Notes: generated from the sequence alone by a model not told the origin. A DNA stretch of 64,000 nt from Saccharospirillum alexandrii (GCF_004000275.1 NZ_RCIP01000006.1:1-64000), one strand, 5' to 3'; positions 42,481-51,586 are shown, counted from the stretch's first letter. Program-made: numbers and translations.

Positions 42481-43488
42481 ATGTCACACCGATGGAGCCC
42501 GGAAGCCGCCTGGCACTGGACCGAGCAGCATGGCTGGCCCGTTGGCTGCAACTTTACGCCGAGCTCGGCTTGCAACCAGCTTGAATTCTGGCAAGCGGAC
42601 ACGTTCGATACGTCGACGATAGCGCGTGAACTCGATCAGGCTGAAAGCCTCGGGTTCAACCTGCTGCGCGTCTACTTGCACGATTTGCTCTGGAAAGGCG
42701 ATGCACCAGGTTTGCTCGATCGCATTGACCAGTTTCTGGCACTGGCCAACGAGCGCAACATTACAATACTGTTCGTGTTCTTCGACGACTGCTGGAGCAA
42801 CTACGCCTTCCCGGGTGCGCAACCACAGCCGCGCCCGGGCATCCATAATTCTCAATGGCTGCAGTCGCCCGGCGCTCGCCATGTGATTAACCCTGACGTT
42901 TGGCCCCAACTACAAAACTACGTCCAGGGTGTGATGCAACACTTCAGGGACGATCGCCGGATCTATGGCTGGGACTTATACAACGAACCGGGCAATGAAG
43001 GCCTGCTTGGTAACTCACTCGGTTTACTGGAAGCCGTGTACCAATGGGCACGCGAGGTAAATCCTTCGCAACCCTTAACCACCGGACCCTTTCGCTGGAC
43101 AGACGGGTTCAAGGCGATCAACGACTGTCACCTGGCCAATGCCGACATTATCAGCTTTCACAACTATGAAGTGCTTGAGGTGACACAAGGCATCGTCAAT
43201 ACACTCACTGAATTTGGTCGGCCCTTACTGTGCACCGAGTACATGGCCCGCCCGGCCGGATGCCGTTTCGATACGCACCTGCCCTACTTTAAAGAACACA
43301 ACATCGGCGCACTTAACTGGGGGCTGGTGGCCGGTAAAATACAAACCCAATTTCCCTGGGAGGCACAGCCCGGCCAGGGCGAACCGCCGCTGTGGTTCCA
43401 TGATATTTTTCGCAAAGACGGTACGCCCTACCTCGACACAGAGGTTGACCTAATTCGCAAGCTGACCGGCGCACCCACCCAAGGTTAA
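42481..43488 (+). CDS. Cytoplasmic GH5-like glycoside hydrolase
   Basis: 335 residues, a (beta/alpha)8 clan GH-A enzyme. The acid/base is E169 in GWDLYNEPGN, the nucleophile E253 in LLCTEYMARP, and the RVYLHD and FHNY segments line the subsite. There is no signal peptide, so it acts on an imported oligosaccharide inside the cell, consistent with the transporter upstream. The bond specificity (gluco-, manno- or xylo-) is not readable from sequence. AGGAA precedes the start. Confidence 0.87.
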   Translation: MSHRWSPEAAWHWTEQHGWPVGCNFTPSSACNQLEFWQADTFDTSTIARELDQAESLGFNLLRVYLHDLLWKGDAPGLLDRIDQFLALANERNITILFVFFDDCWSNYAFPGAQPQPRPGIHNSQWLQSPGARHVINPDVWPQLQNYVQGVMQHFRDDRRIYGWDLYNEPGNEGLLGNSLGLLEAVYQWAREVNPSQPLTTGPFRWTDGFKAINDCHLANADIISFHNYEVLEVTQGIVNTLTEFGRPLLCTEYMARPAGCRFDTHLPYFKEHNIGALNWGLVAGKIQTQFPWEAQPGQGEPPLWFHDIFRKDGTPYLDTEVDLIRKLTGAPTQG

Positions 43489-43520
43489 TCTGTTTCAGTG
43501 CAACCTCGTAGCACGCTTTG

Positions 43521-43544
43521 GCGACCTCCGGGTCGCTCTTTTTT
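43521..43544 (+). terminator. Intrinsic terminator of the sugar operon
   Basis: GCGACC (43521-43526), loop TCCG, GGTCGC (43531-43536), then TCTTTTTT. It ends the permease-binding protein-hydrolase transcript 33 bases after the hydrolase stop. Confidence 0.88.
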
Positions 43545-43696
43545 CCCTCCTGGCAGAGAATAAAAGTTTGACCAAATAATGAGTCCTGAACCCACCTCTT
43601 TACTTGGCTTCAACGTCTCGCCGTGACAAGTTTTTCGACGTGACGGCTCACCCTATCGCTGCGGCCAACAACGTCCGCGGAATAGGTTATGGTACC

Positions 43697-44098
43697 TTAA
43701 CCAGGCAGCCCCACAAACGTTGGCACCTCCCCTAATTTCTCATCCCAGGCTGCTTTGCTGGATGTGAAAATATGCGCAGTGGGTACCATGGAATTTTCAG
43801 TGTCCAAACACCCTGCAGGCACGACAAGCATCCCAGCGACCTGAGTGCTTGGCAATGCTGAACCACACAAGCGACAAAAGCTCTTGTTATGACGAGTACC
43901 AGGCAACATAAAAGACGTCACAGCATCTGCACCTGACTGCCAATTCAACGTTGCGGAAGCCGAGAATAGATTCGCCGCATGAGACGAGCCTGTGTCTTTT
44001 TGGCAATACTCACAATGACACAGGTAAAAGCGGTCGAACTCTCCGTTAACCTCAAATTTAACGACTCCACACAGGCAAGATCCAACATGCTTGGCCAT
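43697..44098 (-). CDS. GFA family (CENP-V/GFA domain) protein
   Basis: 133 residues. The metal-binding cysteines are in SCLCGVVKFEV (7-17), LCHCEYCQKDTGS and FCRLCGSALP. It is a second GFA protein, not a recent copy of the one at 33752 (little identity outside the motifs). It opens an accessory stretch of minus-strand small enzymes. Confidence 0.9.
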   Translation of the reverse strand: MAKHVGSCLCGVVKFEVNGEFDRFYLCHCEYCQKDTGSSHAANLFSASATLNWQSGADAVTSFMLPGTRHNKSFCRLCGSALPSTQVAGMLVVPAGCLDTENSMVPTAHIFTSSKAAWDEKLGEVPTFVGLPG

Positions 44099-44226
44099 AA
44101 GATTCTATCCCTCAGACTTCAGGTTGTAAAAAAACGCTGAGCTTAGCGGCTACCCTATAACACCCAGCATATGCACTAGCCTGGAGTCGCGAAGCCGCGG
44201 AAAATTGGTCGCCGTGATAGCGCTTA

Positions 44227-44727
44227 CTAAATGCCAGCCGTAGTTTCCCGCAGGAACACCGGGAAGTCAGTGGTTGGCGGTGAAACATCAATCTGATACA
44301 GAATGCCCGCCGCGTGACCGCGGTGGTAGGTAGTATGGTTTACAACGTGCAGTAGGATATCCCGGCGGTTCATTTTTCCGGCTTCTCCCCCTATATACTC
44401 AAACTCTACAATCTCCTTCAATTCTTTCTCTGCTATTGTGTCCGCGTAGTTAACATACCACTCATCAATGCATCGCTGCCTTACAACCAATTCCTCCAAC
44501 TCCGGACAATCATCAGGGTTGCGGGTGGTTAGGCCGTGAGGTCTGCCTAGCAAGTGACATTTCCAGACACGGTCCATTTGATAAGAGTGGTTAAGCGTGC
44601 GTAGCAGACTTCCAAAGACGATTGGTCGAGCTGTGGTAAGCTCTGTATCAGGAAGCGAAGACAATGCGGATAAGAACACATCGTCTGCCCAAGCCTTGTA
44701 ACGGGTTAGAACCTCTATCTCTCTCAT
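44227..44727 (-). CDS. DinB family protein
   Basis: 166 residues, a four-helix bundle of the DinB/YfiT type. The metal histidines are in LNHSYQMDRVW (about 48) and the pair in LLHVVNHTTYHRGHAAGIL (about 124-142). Members act as thiol-dependent S-transferases or have unknown roles. It ends near a weak hairpin with a T-run on the minus strand (around 44130-44145). Confidence 0.9.
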   Translation of the reverse strand: MREIEVLTRYKAWADDVFLSALSSLPDTELTTARPIVFGSLLRTLNHSYQMDRVWKCHLLGRPHGLTTRNPDDCPELEELVVRQRCIDEWYVNYADTIAEKELKEIVEFEYIGGEAGKMNRRDILLHVVNHTTYHRGHAAGILYQIDVSPPTTDFPVFLRETTAGI

Positions 44728-44751
44728 AAGACGCCTCTGTGCCTACACCGG

Positions 44752-45297
44752 TCAGGCATTTACCATCAATTTCGGCCAAGTGTCGAGCCACCTTTTTTCT
44801 TGCATTCGCTGAGCGAATGCCTCTGGCTTCAGCCTCTTTGAATTTGGCGTAATTGTATACTCAAAGAGCACGTCAACGCCGAAAGGAGCGATGATGTCTA
44901 TATCTTGACGGTCACTTAAGGTGGCACCAACCGCTGTTTCAACTTCCACCCAATAGCTCATAGCGTCTTCAGTTGACGCATAAGGACGATCTGAATTGCG
45001 TGTATGCATTCTGGCCTGGTTTTTTACCGACCATGGAAAGTCGGAGATCGCTTTGAGGCGAATCTCTATGGCTCTATCCGCTTTCTCGCTTGTATCGTCC
45101 CGATTAAAATAAATCAAGTCGATGTCGTTCAGAGCTGTCGCGCAGCTATACCCATGAACTTTGTCCCATGCAAGGTTGCGGACGAAACCAGCGGCAAGGC
45201 ACCAATTGCTCAAGCCCAGTGCACTTGCAATGGAAAGTGCCTGCATTCGCATGGCGTCCTCTGATATCCATTCTTTGATCTGTTCTGTGTTGTTCAT
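44752..45297 (-). CDS. Nucleotidyltransferase family protein (NTP_transf_6/DUF925)
   Basis: 181 residues. The core AAGFVRNLAWD (35-45) and ALNDIDLIYFNRDD (about 55-68) carries the acidic pair D-x-D of nucleotidyltransferases. LDTWPKL near the end is also typical. The substrate is unknown. It is separated from DinB by 24 bases and probably shares its transcript. Confidence 0.88.
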   Translation of the reverse strand: MNNTEQIKEWISEDAMRMQALSIASALGLSNWCLAAGFVRNLAWDKVHGYSCATALNDIDLIYFNRDDTSEKADRAIEIRLKAISDFPWSVKNQARMHTRNSDRPYASTEDAMSYWVEVETAVGATLSDRQDIDIIAPFGVDVLFEYTITPNSKRLKPEAFAQRMQEKRWLDTWPKLMVNA

Positions 45298-45333
45298 TTA
45301 GCTGTCTTACAATTCTGTAGCAGAAAAACTGTT

Positions 45334-45370
45334 ACGCCGCGAACCTGTGTCCGAGACCTGTTTGCGGCGT
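45334..45370. other. Bulged hairpin in a gene-poor 400-base spacer
   Basis: ACGCCGC plus AAC (45334-45340, 45342-45344) pairs with GTT plus GCGGCGT (45360-45362, 45364-45370), with one unpaired base on each side. The spacer 45298-45696 is AT-rich and holds only this hairpin and one doubtful small reading frame. The hairpin resembles an integron attC in shape, but the core GTTRRRY is absent. Confidence 0.35.
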
Positions 45371-45472
45371 GTGGTGATCTGGCCTGACGTTAACGGCCTT
45401 ATGATATTACATTCTTGTGCAGCCCATAAATTATGTGATTTAAGATCCGGTCACCCACTCTTTCTTCATTTG

Positions 45473-45673
45473 TTATTCTACCCTCCTCGGCCATTCAAGC
45501 CATTCACGTAGACACTCAAAGTCTACTTTGACAATCTTTCGCAAAGCAGGTGAATACTTCCTGTCCGATAACCACAGAACGATTTCATCAGCAACGGGTT
45601 TCTTATATACAGAGCACTTTAAGGTTATATATTTCACATAGATGGTGAGAAATTTGTTACCAGATGTCCGCAC
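45473..45673 (-). CDS. Doubtful small reading frame
   Basis: 66 codons starting MRTSGNKFLTIYVK and ending CLREWLEWPRRVE. The composition is plausible for a small basic protein, but there is no recognised domain and no clear ribosome site. It fills part of an otherwise empty spacer, and it may be chance or a gene remnant. Confidence 0.25.
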   Translation of the reverse strand: MRTSGNKFLTIYVKYITLKCSVYKKPVADEIVLWLSDRKYSPALRKIVKVDFECLREWLEWPRRVE

Positions 45674-45696
45674 GCAGTGATCTTTTTACGCTTTTG

Positions 45697-46242
45697 TTAA
45701 TGAGAGCTACGACGGCACCATTCGGTCTTAAGCATTGCCATAATTACCGTACTCCACCATTTACCCTTAAAAAATCGGTTTTCGATAAACTTGGCCTCTT
45801 CGCGCATGCCCAGTGCCTTACACAATCTTATAGCTGGGATATTGTCTGAAATTGTCTCAGCGTAAACTCTATGTATATCAAGCGCATCAAAGCCGTATGT
45901 CAAAAGGGCTGACATGGCCTCTTCAGCATACCCGGCTGATTGAAATTCACGACCAACACCGCACCCAACCGAAGCTTGTTTATTCAACTCTACACGAAGC
46001 CCAACAGTACCGATAAACTCTCCCGTACTTTTGAGACAGATTGCCAACTGATACTTGCTTCGGTTCAGTTCCTCTGACTGCAGTACAAAATGTTCAACTA
46101 GGCTGCGCGATTTCTCGACAGAACAGTCTTCCTCACTGTAAAAGCGCTGATACTTTGAATCACCAGTCAGGGTGCAGTAAGCAGCTACATCGCCTCTTTC
46201 AAAGTCGCGCAGTAATAAGCGTTTGGTCTCAATAATCAACAC
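45697..46242 (-). CDS. GNAT family N-acetyltransferase (RimJ/RimL type)
   Basis: 181 residues opening with ETKRLLLRDFERGDVAAY, the usual RimJ/RimL-like start. A GVGREFQSAGYAEEAM acetyl-CoA loop (about 93-108) and the family segment VYAETISDNIPAIRLCKALGM follow. Lower GC than the housekeeping genes. Possible acceptors include protein N-termini and small amines or antibiotics; none can be chosen. Confidence 0.88.
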   Translation of the reverse strand: MLIIETKRLLLRDFERGDVAAYCTLTGDSKYQRFYSEEDCSVEKSRSLVEHFVLQSEELNRSKYQLAICLKSTGEFIGTVGLRVELNKQASVGCGVGREFQSAGYAEEAMSALLTYGFDALDIHRVYAETISDNIPAIRLCKALGMREEAKFIENRFFKGKWWSTVIMAMLKTEWCRRSSH

Positions 46243-46342
46243 TTACTTCCTCGGGTAAAGATGCCATCTATCGCTTGGCACAGCGACGAACGCTAGCAAG
46301 TCCAGGCCCTAAAGACTGATACTTCTTCCGCTTGCCATATGT

Positions 46343-46669
46343 TTAATTAAACCGAACATGCTTAGCCACCCTTGACTCTAACAGTCTAATTAACTCTGGT
46401 TGCATTCTGCCATAGTTGTCCGGTATGTCTAAACAAACCAGCTTTTTCCCCTTCAGGAGATCTTTGAATTTTCGGGAAACTTTGTTTCTATGGCTCTTTT
46501 CCATAACAAGGATGACGTCAGCCCACTCGATAAGATCGCCACTAACGGGCGTTTCAGCGTCTGAATTCGTGCCTGCACCGATAGCGGTTACACCCGGGTA
46601 TTCCGAGAATACTTCCTCTCCGGTAGGACTTCTCAGCCTATTTTCACTGCAAACAAAGAGTAGATTCAT
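46343..46669 (-). CDS. Low-molecular-weight phosphatase-like protein
   Basis: 108 residues from MNLLFVCSENRLRSPT at 46669; upstream in-frame codons lack similarity. The P-loop CSENRLRS (7-14) obeys the C-x5-R-S rule of protein tyrosine phosphatases. It is shorter than the usual 150 residues, and the acidic DP loop is not obvious, so activity is uncertain. Such short forms are common in accessory DNA. The stop lies inside a perfect palindrome GTTTAATTAAAC (46341-46352). Confidence 0.85.
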   Translation of the reverse strand: MNLLFVCSENRLRSPTGEEVFSEYPGVTAIGAGTNSDAETPVSGDLIEWADVILVMEKSHRNKVSRKFKDLLKGKKLVCLDIPDNYGRMQPELIRLLESRVAKHVRFN

Positions 46670-46883
46670 CAGGTTCCTTATGGCATGTAACGTCGTGCTC
46701 AACGGCAGTTTATAAGTTGTGGTTTTGTCGAATGAACTTACCCGGGAAAAGCCCCACAAACTGCTTCAATTTAAAAGATAGACTGACTATGATGACGGTC
46801 GACTGCAGTGCTTAGTAGCGTGCATAGGGAACCTGCCGAATACTGGCCACTGCCTACTTTATACTGTGAATATTGAGGTATGT

Positions 46884-48704
46884 ATGAAAGCTATGAACAA
46901 GGTTGTTCACTCCCTTATGGTGACCCTCGGCACTGTGTCAGCCACGGCTCTCTTGTTGACGGGTTGCAATACACCTTCCGGCAAAGCCGATAACCCTACC
47001 GAACCTACAGAGCCTGTCGAACTGGCGGCCCCTGCCCTGACGGTCGAATCCATTAGGCAGTTTCGCTTTGACTGGCCCGGTGATGAAACCGCTACCCATT
47101 ACCGAATTCTGGAAAACCCCGATGGTCAATCCGGCTTCACCGACATAAGTGGCACCCTTGCCTCCGGTACTGAGACGTTTCAGCTGGAAGTGCCGCTGCA
47201 TGCCCGTATCAATGCTACATACATTCTGCAGCGCTGTGATTCAGACGGTTGCAGTGACAGCCCGGCTACTTCAGTGAGTGGTCATCTTAACGCGGGCATC
47301 GGTTACTTCAAACCGGATTTTGTGGCACCGGACGACTACTATTTTGGCAGAGCGGTCGCGATCAGTGGTGACGGCCACGTATTAGCCGTTACCGGTGGCA
47401 AAGACGTCTACATATTCACCTCTACTTCACAAGGCAGTTGGCAACAACAGCAAAAGCTGACGGTACGCAGTGACGCTATGAGTCTCGACCTGAGTGAGGA
47501 TGGAAGCCGAATGGCCGCTGGCACGCCCAACGACAGTATGGATGCCGCGGGAATCTTCGACTCGCACAACGATGTTAGCGCTACCGGCGTGTCGGCTTCC
47601 GGCGCGGTTTACTTGTTTGCACGTAATGGTGTCAGTTGGGAAGAAGAAGCTTACATCAAAGCCAGTAACAACGCCGCCGTCTCAGATTTCGGCGGCTCTA
47701 TCAGTCTGAGTGGCGATGGCCGTCGCCTCGCCGTGGGTTCCTATAAAGAAAGCAACGATGCTGCCGGCATTAGCACCACCTTTCCCAACAGCAGCGACAA
47801 CAGCGGCAAGTCGAGTTCTGGTGCCGTTTATCTCTACCTGTACGACGGTGCTCAGTGGCAAGAAGACACCTACATCAAAGCCAGCAATGTTAATGAGGGT
47901 GACTTCTTCGGCTCGACCGTCAGTTTAAGCGACAGCGGCAACAGAGTGGCCGTTGGAGCGCCTGACGAGAGCAATAATGCCACGGGCATCAGCACAACTT
48001 TTCCAACAACAAGCAGTGGCAAGTCTTTTTCCGGCGCGGTCTATGTTTATCGACTCGATGGCAGCGAGTGGGTAGAAGAAGCGTATATCAAGGCTAGTAA
48101 TGCCAAGGCATACGACCGTTTTGGCGTTAGTACGAGCATCAGTAATGAGGGTGATGTTCTCGCTATCGGCGCTTGGGGCGAACCCAGCGCTGTTAGCGGC
48201 CCTCAAACGTCCCCCCGTCCCGACGCAGCAACCAATCGTTATCAATCCGGGGCAGCCTATGTCTACCGGCATAACAGTGCTGCCTGGGCGGAAGAGGCCT
48301 TTATCAAAGCCGGTAATAGTAGTAATAATGATCGCTTTGGGTGGGGGGTGGCCATCAGTGGTAATGGTGAGTGGTTAGCGATCATCGCCAGAGATGAAGA
48401 CAGCGACACCAGCGGTGTGCATGCCTCCAGCAGTGATCAAACCAGTAACGCAGCCTCAGATTCCGGTGCTGCTTATGTATATCGATATAACAATGCTCTC
48501 TGGGCCGAACAGTCTTATATCAAGTCGAGTAATAATCGAGCCGGAGATATTGCCTTCGGTTATCGCCCTTCAAGCATTAGCCTGAGCAACAGCGGCGATC
48601 ATCTGGTGGTGGGTGCTATGGGAGAAAATAGCACGGCTACCGGAATTCAGGGCGACCAGGATGACCGTTCGGGCAAGTATATTGGGGCTGTCTATCTCTA
48701 TTAA
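46884..48704 (+). CDS. FG-GAP repeat lipoprotein (beta-propeller)
   Basis: 606 residues from the ATG at 46884 (GAGG five bases ahead). A lipoprotein signal ends in LLLTGC with C28 as the lipid anchor. A fibronectin-like domain (about 50-135) is followed by at least five repeats of about 70-80 residues of the type EEAYIKASN...FG..SLS..G..AVG. The repeats resemble integrin-type FG-GAP blades, so it should fold as a propeller on the outer membrane surface or in the periplasm. Ligand unknown. Repeats also show at the DNA level. Confidence 0.85.
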   Translation: MKAMNKVVHSLMVTLGTVSATALLLTGCNTPSGKADNPTEPTEPVELAAPALTVESIRQFRFDWPGDETATHYRILENPDGQSGFTDISGTLASGTETFQLEVPLHARINATYILQRCDSDGCSDSPATSVSGHLNAGIGYFKPDFVAPDDYYFGRAVAISGDGHVLAVTGGKDVYIFTSTSQGSWQQQQKLTVRSDAMSLDLSEDGSRMAAGTPNDSMDAAGIFDSHNDVSATGVSASGAVYLFARNGVSWEEEAYIKASNNAAVSDFGGSISLSGDGRRLAVGSYKESNDAAGISTTFPNSSDNSGKSSSGAVYLYLYDGAQWQEDTYIKASNVNEGDFFGSTVSLSDSGNRVAVGAPDESNNATGISTTFPTTSSGKSFSGAVYVYRLDGSEWVEEAYIKASNAKAYDRFGVSTSISNEGDVLAIGAWGEPSAVSGPQTSPRPDAATNRYQSGAAYVYRHNSAAWAEEAFIKAGNSSNNDRFGWGVAISGNGEWLAIIARDEDSDTSGVHASSSDQTSNAASDSGAAYVYRYNNALWAEQSYIKSSNNRAGDIAFGYRPSSISLSNSGDHLVVGAMGENSTATGIQGDQDDRSGKYIGAVYLY

Positions 48705-49554
48705 AGGCAGGCCACAGTTAAGTATTTTGGTTACTAATAATGAGTGTTTAAGGGGGAGCTTTGCCCGTTCCAGTGAGCAAAGCAAACGGCCTGATCCAGC
48801 TCAAGGCTTCACGGATAACGAACCCCCTTCCGGCCATACCTTGCTCGTTACCCTGATCGTCCATGAATCCTAACTACATAACAACTTGTGCTCATTAAAC
48901 CTTGCCTATGATCCAAGGGTAATTCAAATACCCATCGTGGAACAACGCAATGTCAACCCCCCACTCCAGAGCCGTTCAACACCCTATTCCAACTTCAGCA
49001 CACCTGTATCACAACCCCCACAAACCGATAAATACGCAGACTATCCAGGGTATTTCGACACATTTGTAGCATATCCAGAAAAATCACCTGGATATGTGTC
49101 TCATAACCCCTAACTGAGGTTATTCCCTCCTAAGCCTAAGACTGCTTATAACAAAAGCACAGAAACTGAAAACTAAGGAGCAGTAGCCTGGGTTTACCAA
49201 GACCAAAAATAAGAAATAGCGGGGCATAGTTCTGCTGAAAGAAGCTGTTTTTTACAGTCATTGCGGGGTTAGGTGAGATTGGAATATTGAGCCTGGGAAG
49301 ATCGTTTACATTCGCTACCGCCCGGCCGGTTACAGGGCACACCAAAGGGAGATAAGTTGTGTGGTTACCTTGGCACTGTGTGGCAAAGTTGGCAAGTATT
49401 TATGTGTCAGAGGTGTCGTTTGCGCCTCTTTTTCCCTCTTTCCCTCCAGGCCATTTGGCAGGTGCGGGAGAGCGAGCGTCGTATGGGTCTGTGGCTTGTT
49501 TTTACTTCCTGCCGCCCAGAGGGCCGGCCTCCCACTGGTCGGTTTTTTTGCCAG
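48705..49554. other. 850-base spacer without a recognisable gene
   Basis: AT-rich with many stops on both strands; short open frames have no family look. It contains an inverted repeat at 49070-49096 described separately and pyrimidine-rich tracts near 49420-49450. It may be decayed mobile DNA, but no transposase or integrase fragment could be read. Confidence 0.6.
49042..49096. repeat. Inverted repeats, recombinase-site-like
   Basis: CATATCCAG (49070-49078), nine bases, CTGGATATG (49088-49096), a perfect match. A third copy of TATCCAG sits at 49042-49048, and GACACA (49056-49061) can pair with TGTGTC (49095-49100). The geometry recalls a tyrosine-recombinase core site or an element end. No recombinase is nearby. 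Confidence 0.4.
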
Positions 49555-50397
49555 CTATATATACCCCGCTGCAACAGGGTAAGTGAACAACACGAGGTGA
49601 CTGAGGTTAAGTAACCAGTGGGCGAGTACGGCCCAGGCGACCCTGCCGGTGAAGTAATACGCCAGGCCATATACCACGCCAGCCAGGGTAGCAACGCCCA
49701 CATAAGCCCAGCCACCGGCCAGGTGGGCAAGCCCGAAAAGTACGGCGGCTACAGCCAATGCCAACAATGGCGCCAGGCGTTTTTGCAGTTGGCGTTGCAA
49801 TAGGCCACGGAAGAGCAGTTCTTCCGCGATGCAGGTGTTCAGCAGATTGCCGGCGGCGAATACCCAGAACCAGGGGGTCCAGCCGGGTTGCCAGTTAATT
49901 AGGCCAAGGGTAGCGGCCAGAGTTAGGGTCGCGGCAATACCCAGGGTTAAGGCCAGGGGTATCAGCCAGAAGGGGGCTAACGGTTTGGGTGTAAGGCTTT
50001 GCCTGAACAGGGGAATGAAGTTCAGCAGGGACCAGGCAACCAGTACCTTGTCGTGGTTGAAATAGAGGTCGGTATAGGTGCTGCCGGCTTTGAGCAGCAC
50101 GTCGTCGGCCACTACCAAGCCTTCGTAACCTGGCATGGCGTGTATTACCAGGGCAGCGCTGGCCAGAAACCACAAGCCATATCGCGCCCAGCGCACGGCG
50201 GTGGGCACTGCTTGCTCAACCATCCAGGCGGTCAGGCCAATGTAGACGAATGCCACTGCCGCGAAAACCCAGGTTGTGTAACCAATAGTGGCTGCGGCCA
50301 ACAAGATGAGGGCAGCACCGCCATAGCGCAGTTGGGCGCGGTTGCTCAGGCCGAAGAGGATAAGTGCGGTTGAGTAGAACAGTCCGAAGGTGAGCAT
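49555..50397 (-). CDS. CPBP family intramembrane glutamic protease
   Basis: 280 residues from the ATG at 50397, with about eight membrane helices. The three CPBP motifs are present: EELLFR (192-197, catalytic glutamates), FGLAHL (about 218-223) and HWLLN (about 262-266). Bacterial members process or modify membrane proteins and often act in bacteriocin self-immunity, but there is no bacteriocin gene here. A function is not assigned. Confidence 0.9.
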   Translation of the reverse strand: MLTFGLFYSTALILFGLSNRAQLRYGGAALILLAAATIGYTTWVFAAVAFVYIGLTAWMVEQAVPTAVRWARYGLWFLASAALVIHAMPGYEGLVVADDVLLKAGSTYTDLYFNHDKVLVAWSLLNFIPLFRQSLTPKPLAPFWLIPLALTLGIAATLTLAATLGLINWQPGWTPWFWVFAAGNLLNTCIAEELLFRGLLQRQLQKRLAPLLALAVAAVLFGLAHLAGGWAYVGVATLAGVVYGLAYYFTGRVAWAVLAHWLLNLSHLVLFTYPVAAGYI

Positions 50398-50463
50398 AAG
50401 TCCCTGTGTTTTATTCGGTGGTATTCGGTGGTGTTTTGTTAACCCCACAGTTTAATGTGTTGG

Positions 50464-51084
50464 CTAACGTTTCCTGGCGACCATGAAAACCGCTTTTTTG
50501 GGGTCAGGCTGCCATTGGTTTTCAATGACAAACCCTGCTTCGACCAGGCTGTATTCCAGCTCGGCCACAGTGAATACTTTGACCAATGGCATCTTGCCAA
50601 AAAACCGGGCAATGGGTGCGATGTATTTTACGTACGCCATGCGGTCACCCAAACAGGCCGTGCTCGAAATAAACACGCCGCCGGGTTTCAAAAATTCATG
50701 AATTCGGGAAATAACAACGTCTTTGTCTTCCAGCAGGTGCAACAAACTGAGTGCCAGCACCACGTCGAAGCGCGCCTGTTGTGAGCGGAATTCGTCGACC
50801 GTTGCGTGTTCGAAGGCAAGGTTACTGACCCCGGAATTCTGTGCTTTCGTGCGCGCCAGATCCAGCATGGCGGACGAGCAGTCTACCGCCAGGTAGTGTT
50901 TCACCGTGGGGGCATGCAGCACGGCGGTAGAGCCAGTACCGCAGCCGAGTTCAAGCACGTCGCTGCTTGGCTGCAAATACTGACGCGTGATCTCAAGCTT
51001 TTTCTGATAGGCCGCTTCATCCGCAATGGGCATGGCGGCATAGCGTGGCGCCAGTTTATCCCAGAATTTGGCTGTAGTGTTCAT
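50464..51084 (-). CDS. Class I SAM-dependent methyltransferase
   Basis: 206 residues. Motif I is VLELGCGTGST (40-50), followed by an acidic D in YLAVDCSSAMLDLAR and the post-motif FDVVLALSLLHLLEDKD. The fold is Methyltransf_11-like. No substrate-binding domain is present, so the acceptor (small molecule, lipid or quinone-like) is open. Confidence 0.9.
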   Translation of the reverse strand: MNTTAKFWDKLAPRYAAMPIADEAAYQKKLEITRQYLQPSSDVLELGCGTGSTAVLHAPTVKHYLAVDCSSAMLDLARTKAQNSGVSNLAFEHATVDEFRSQQARFDVVLALSLLHLLEDKDVVISRIHEFLKPGGVFISSTACLGDRMAYVKYIAPIARFFGKMPLVKVFTVAELEYSLVEAGFVIENQWQPDPKKAVFMVARKR

Positions 51085-51169
51085 CCTTGTCTCCGCTCAG
51101 CAGGTTATGCCTCAGCTTATGCCTGTTCACAGAAAGCGCTATGGGCCAGAAGTCCTGTTTAGACCGTGG

Positions 51170-51538
51170 TTAGAGCCCGACTCTTGCCTTTTGAATCACC
51201 TCGGCCAGTTCGGGTTCGATAGGCATCTTGCGAAAGGGGCTGACGTTAGCACCTCCGGTGTTTCCCTGAGGCACCCAACCGAAGGCGGTTTTTGTAGCAG
51301 CGCCGATGATGCGGAAAACCTGGCCCCGTGCTTCGCGGACCGACCGGTGTCGACAGGCCCACAGCAACATCAGGCAATGAACTTTAACGTGCCAGTAAGT
51401 AGATTCCTGCCCCAGTACATGCGCCCGCTCAAGATGGACAAAGGCTTGCTGAGCGTTGTTAACTGCACTGGCATGGCACGCCGCAGTCAGTTCCTGTTTT
51501 ACAAAGGGCGCTATGTTTTTGCTGAAACGCTGGTTCAT
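51170..51538 (-). CDS. DUF3703 family protein
   Basis: 122 residues from MNQRFSKNIAPF at 51538 (GGAG ahead). It is helical, with the DUF3703 pattern HASAVNNAQQAFVHLERAHV and W-x-VK-x-H-C-L. Histidines and cysteines suggest a metal site. In other bacteria such genes often sit beside metal-resistance loci; no such partner is present here. Confidence 0.85.
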   Translation of the reverse strand: MNQRFSKNIAPFVKQELTAACHASAVNNAQQAFVHLERAHVLGQESTYWHVKVHCLMLLWACRHRSVREARGQVFRIIGAATKTAFGWVPQGNTGGANVSPFRKMPIEPELAEVIQKARVGL

Positions 51539-51586
51539 GGTTATCTCCACGGGCTCCGGTGTTGGGTGGGCTGTTAGGGTGCCTGG

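Noticed and set aside
45334-45370. Integron attC site
   Set aside because: The paired arms have bulges like an attC, but the required GTTRRRY core is missing on both strands and no integrase is present.
48886-49113. 75-codon frame in the 850-base gap
   Set aside because: Its coding pattern is dominated by the inverted repeat at 49070-49096, and it has no ribosome site or recognisable domain.
49357-49614. Overlapping short frames in three registers near 49400
   Set aside because: Three frames are open at once over a pyrimidine-rich tract, which is a composition effect rather than coding.
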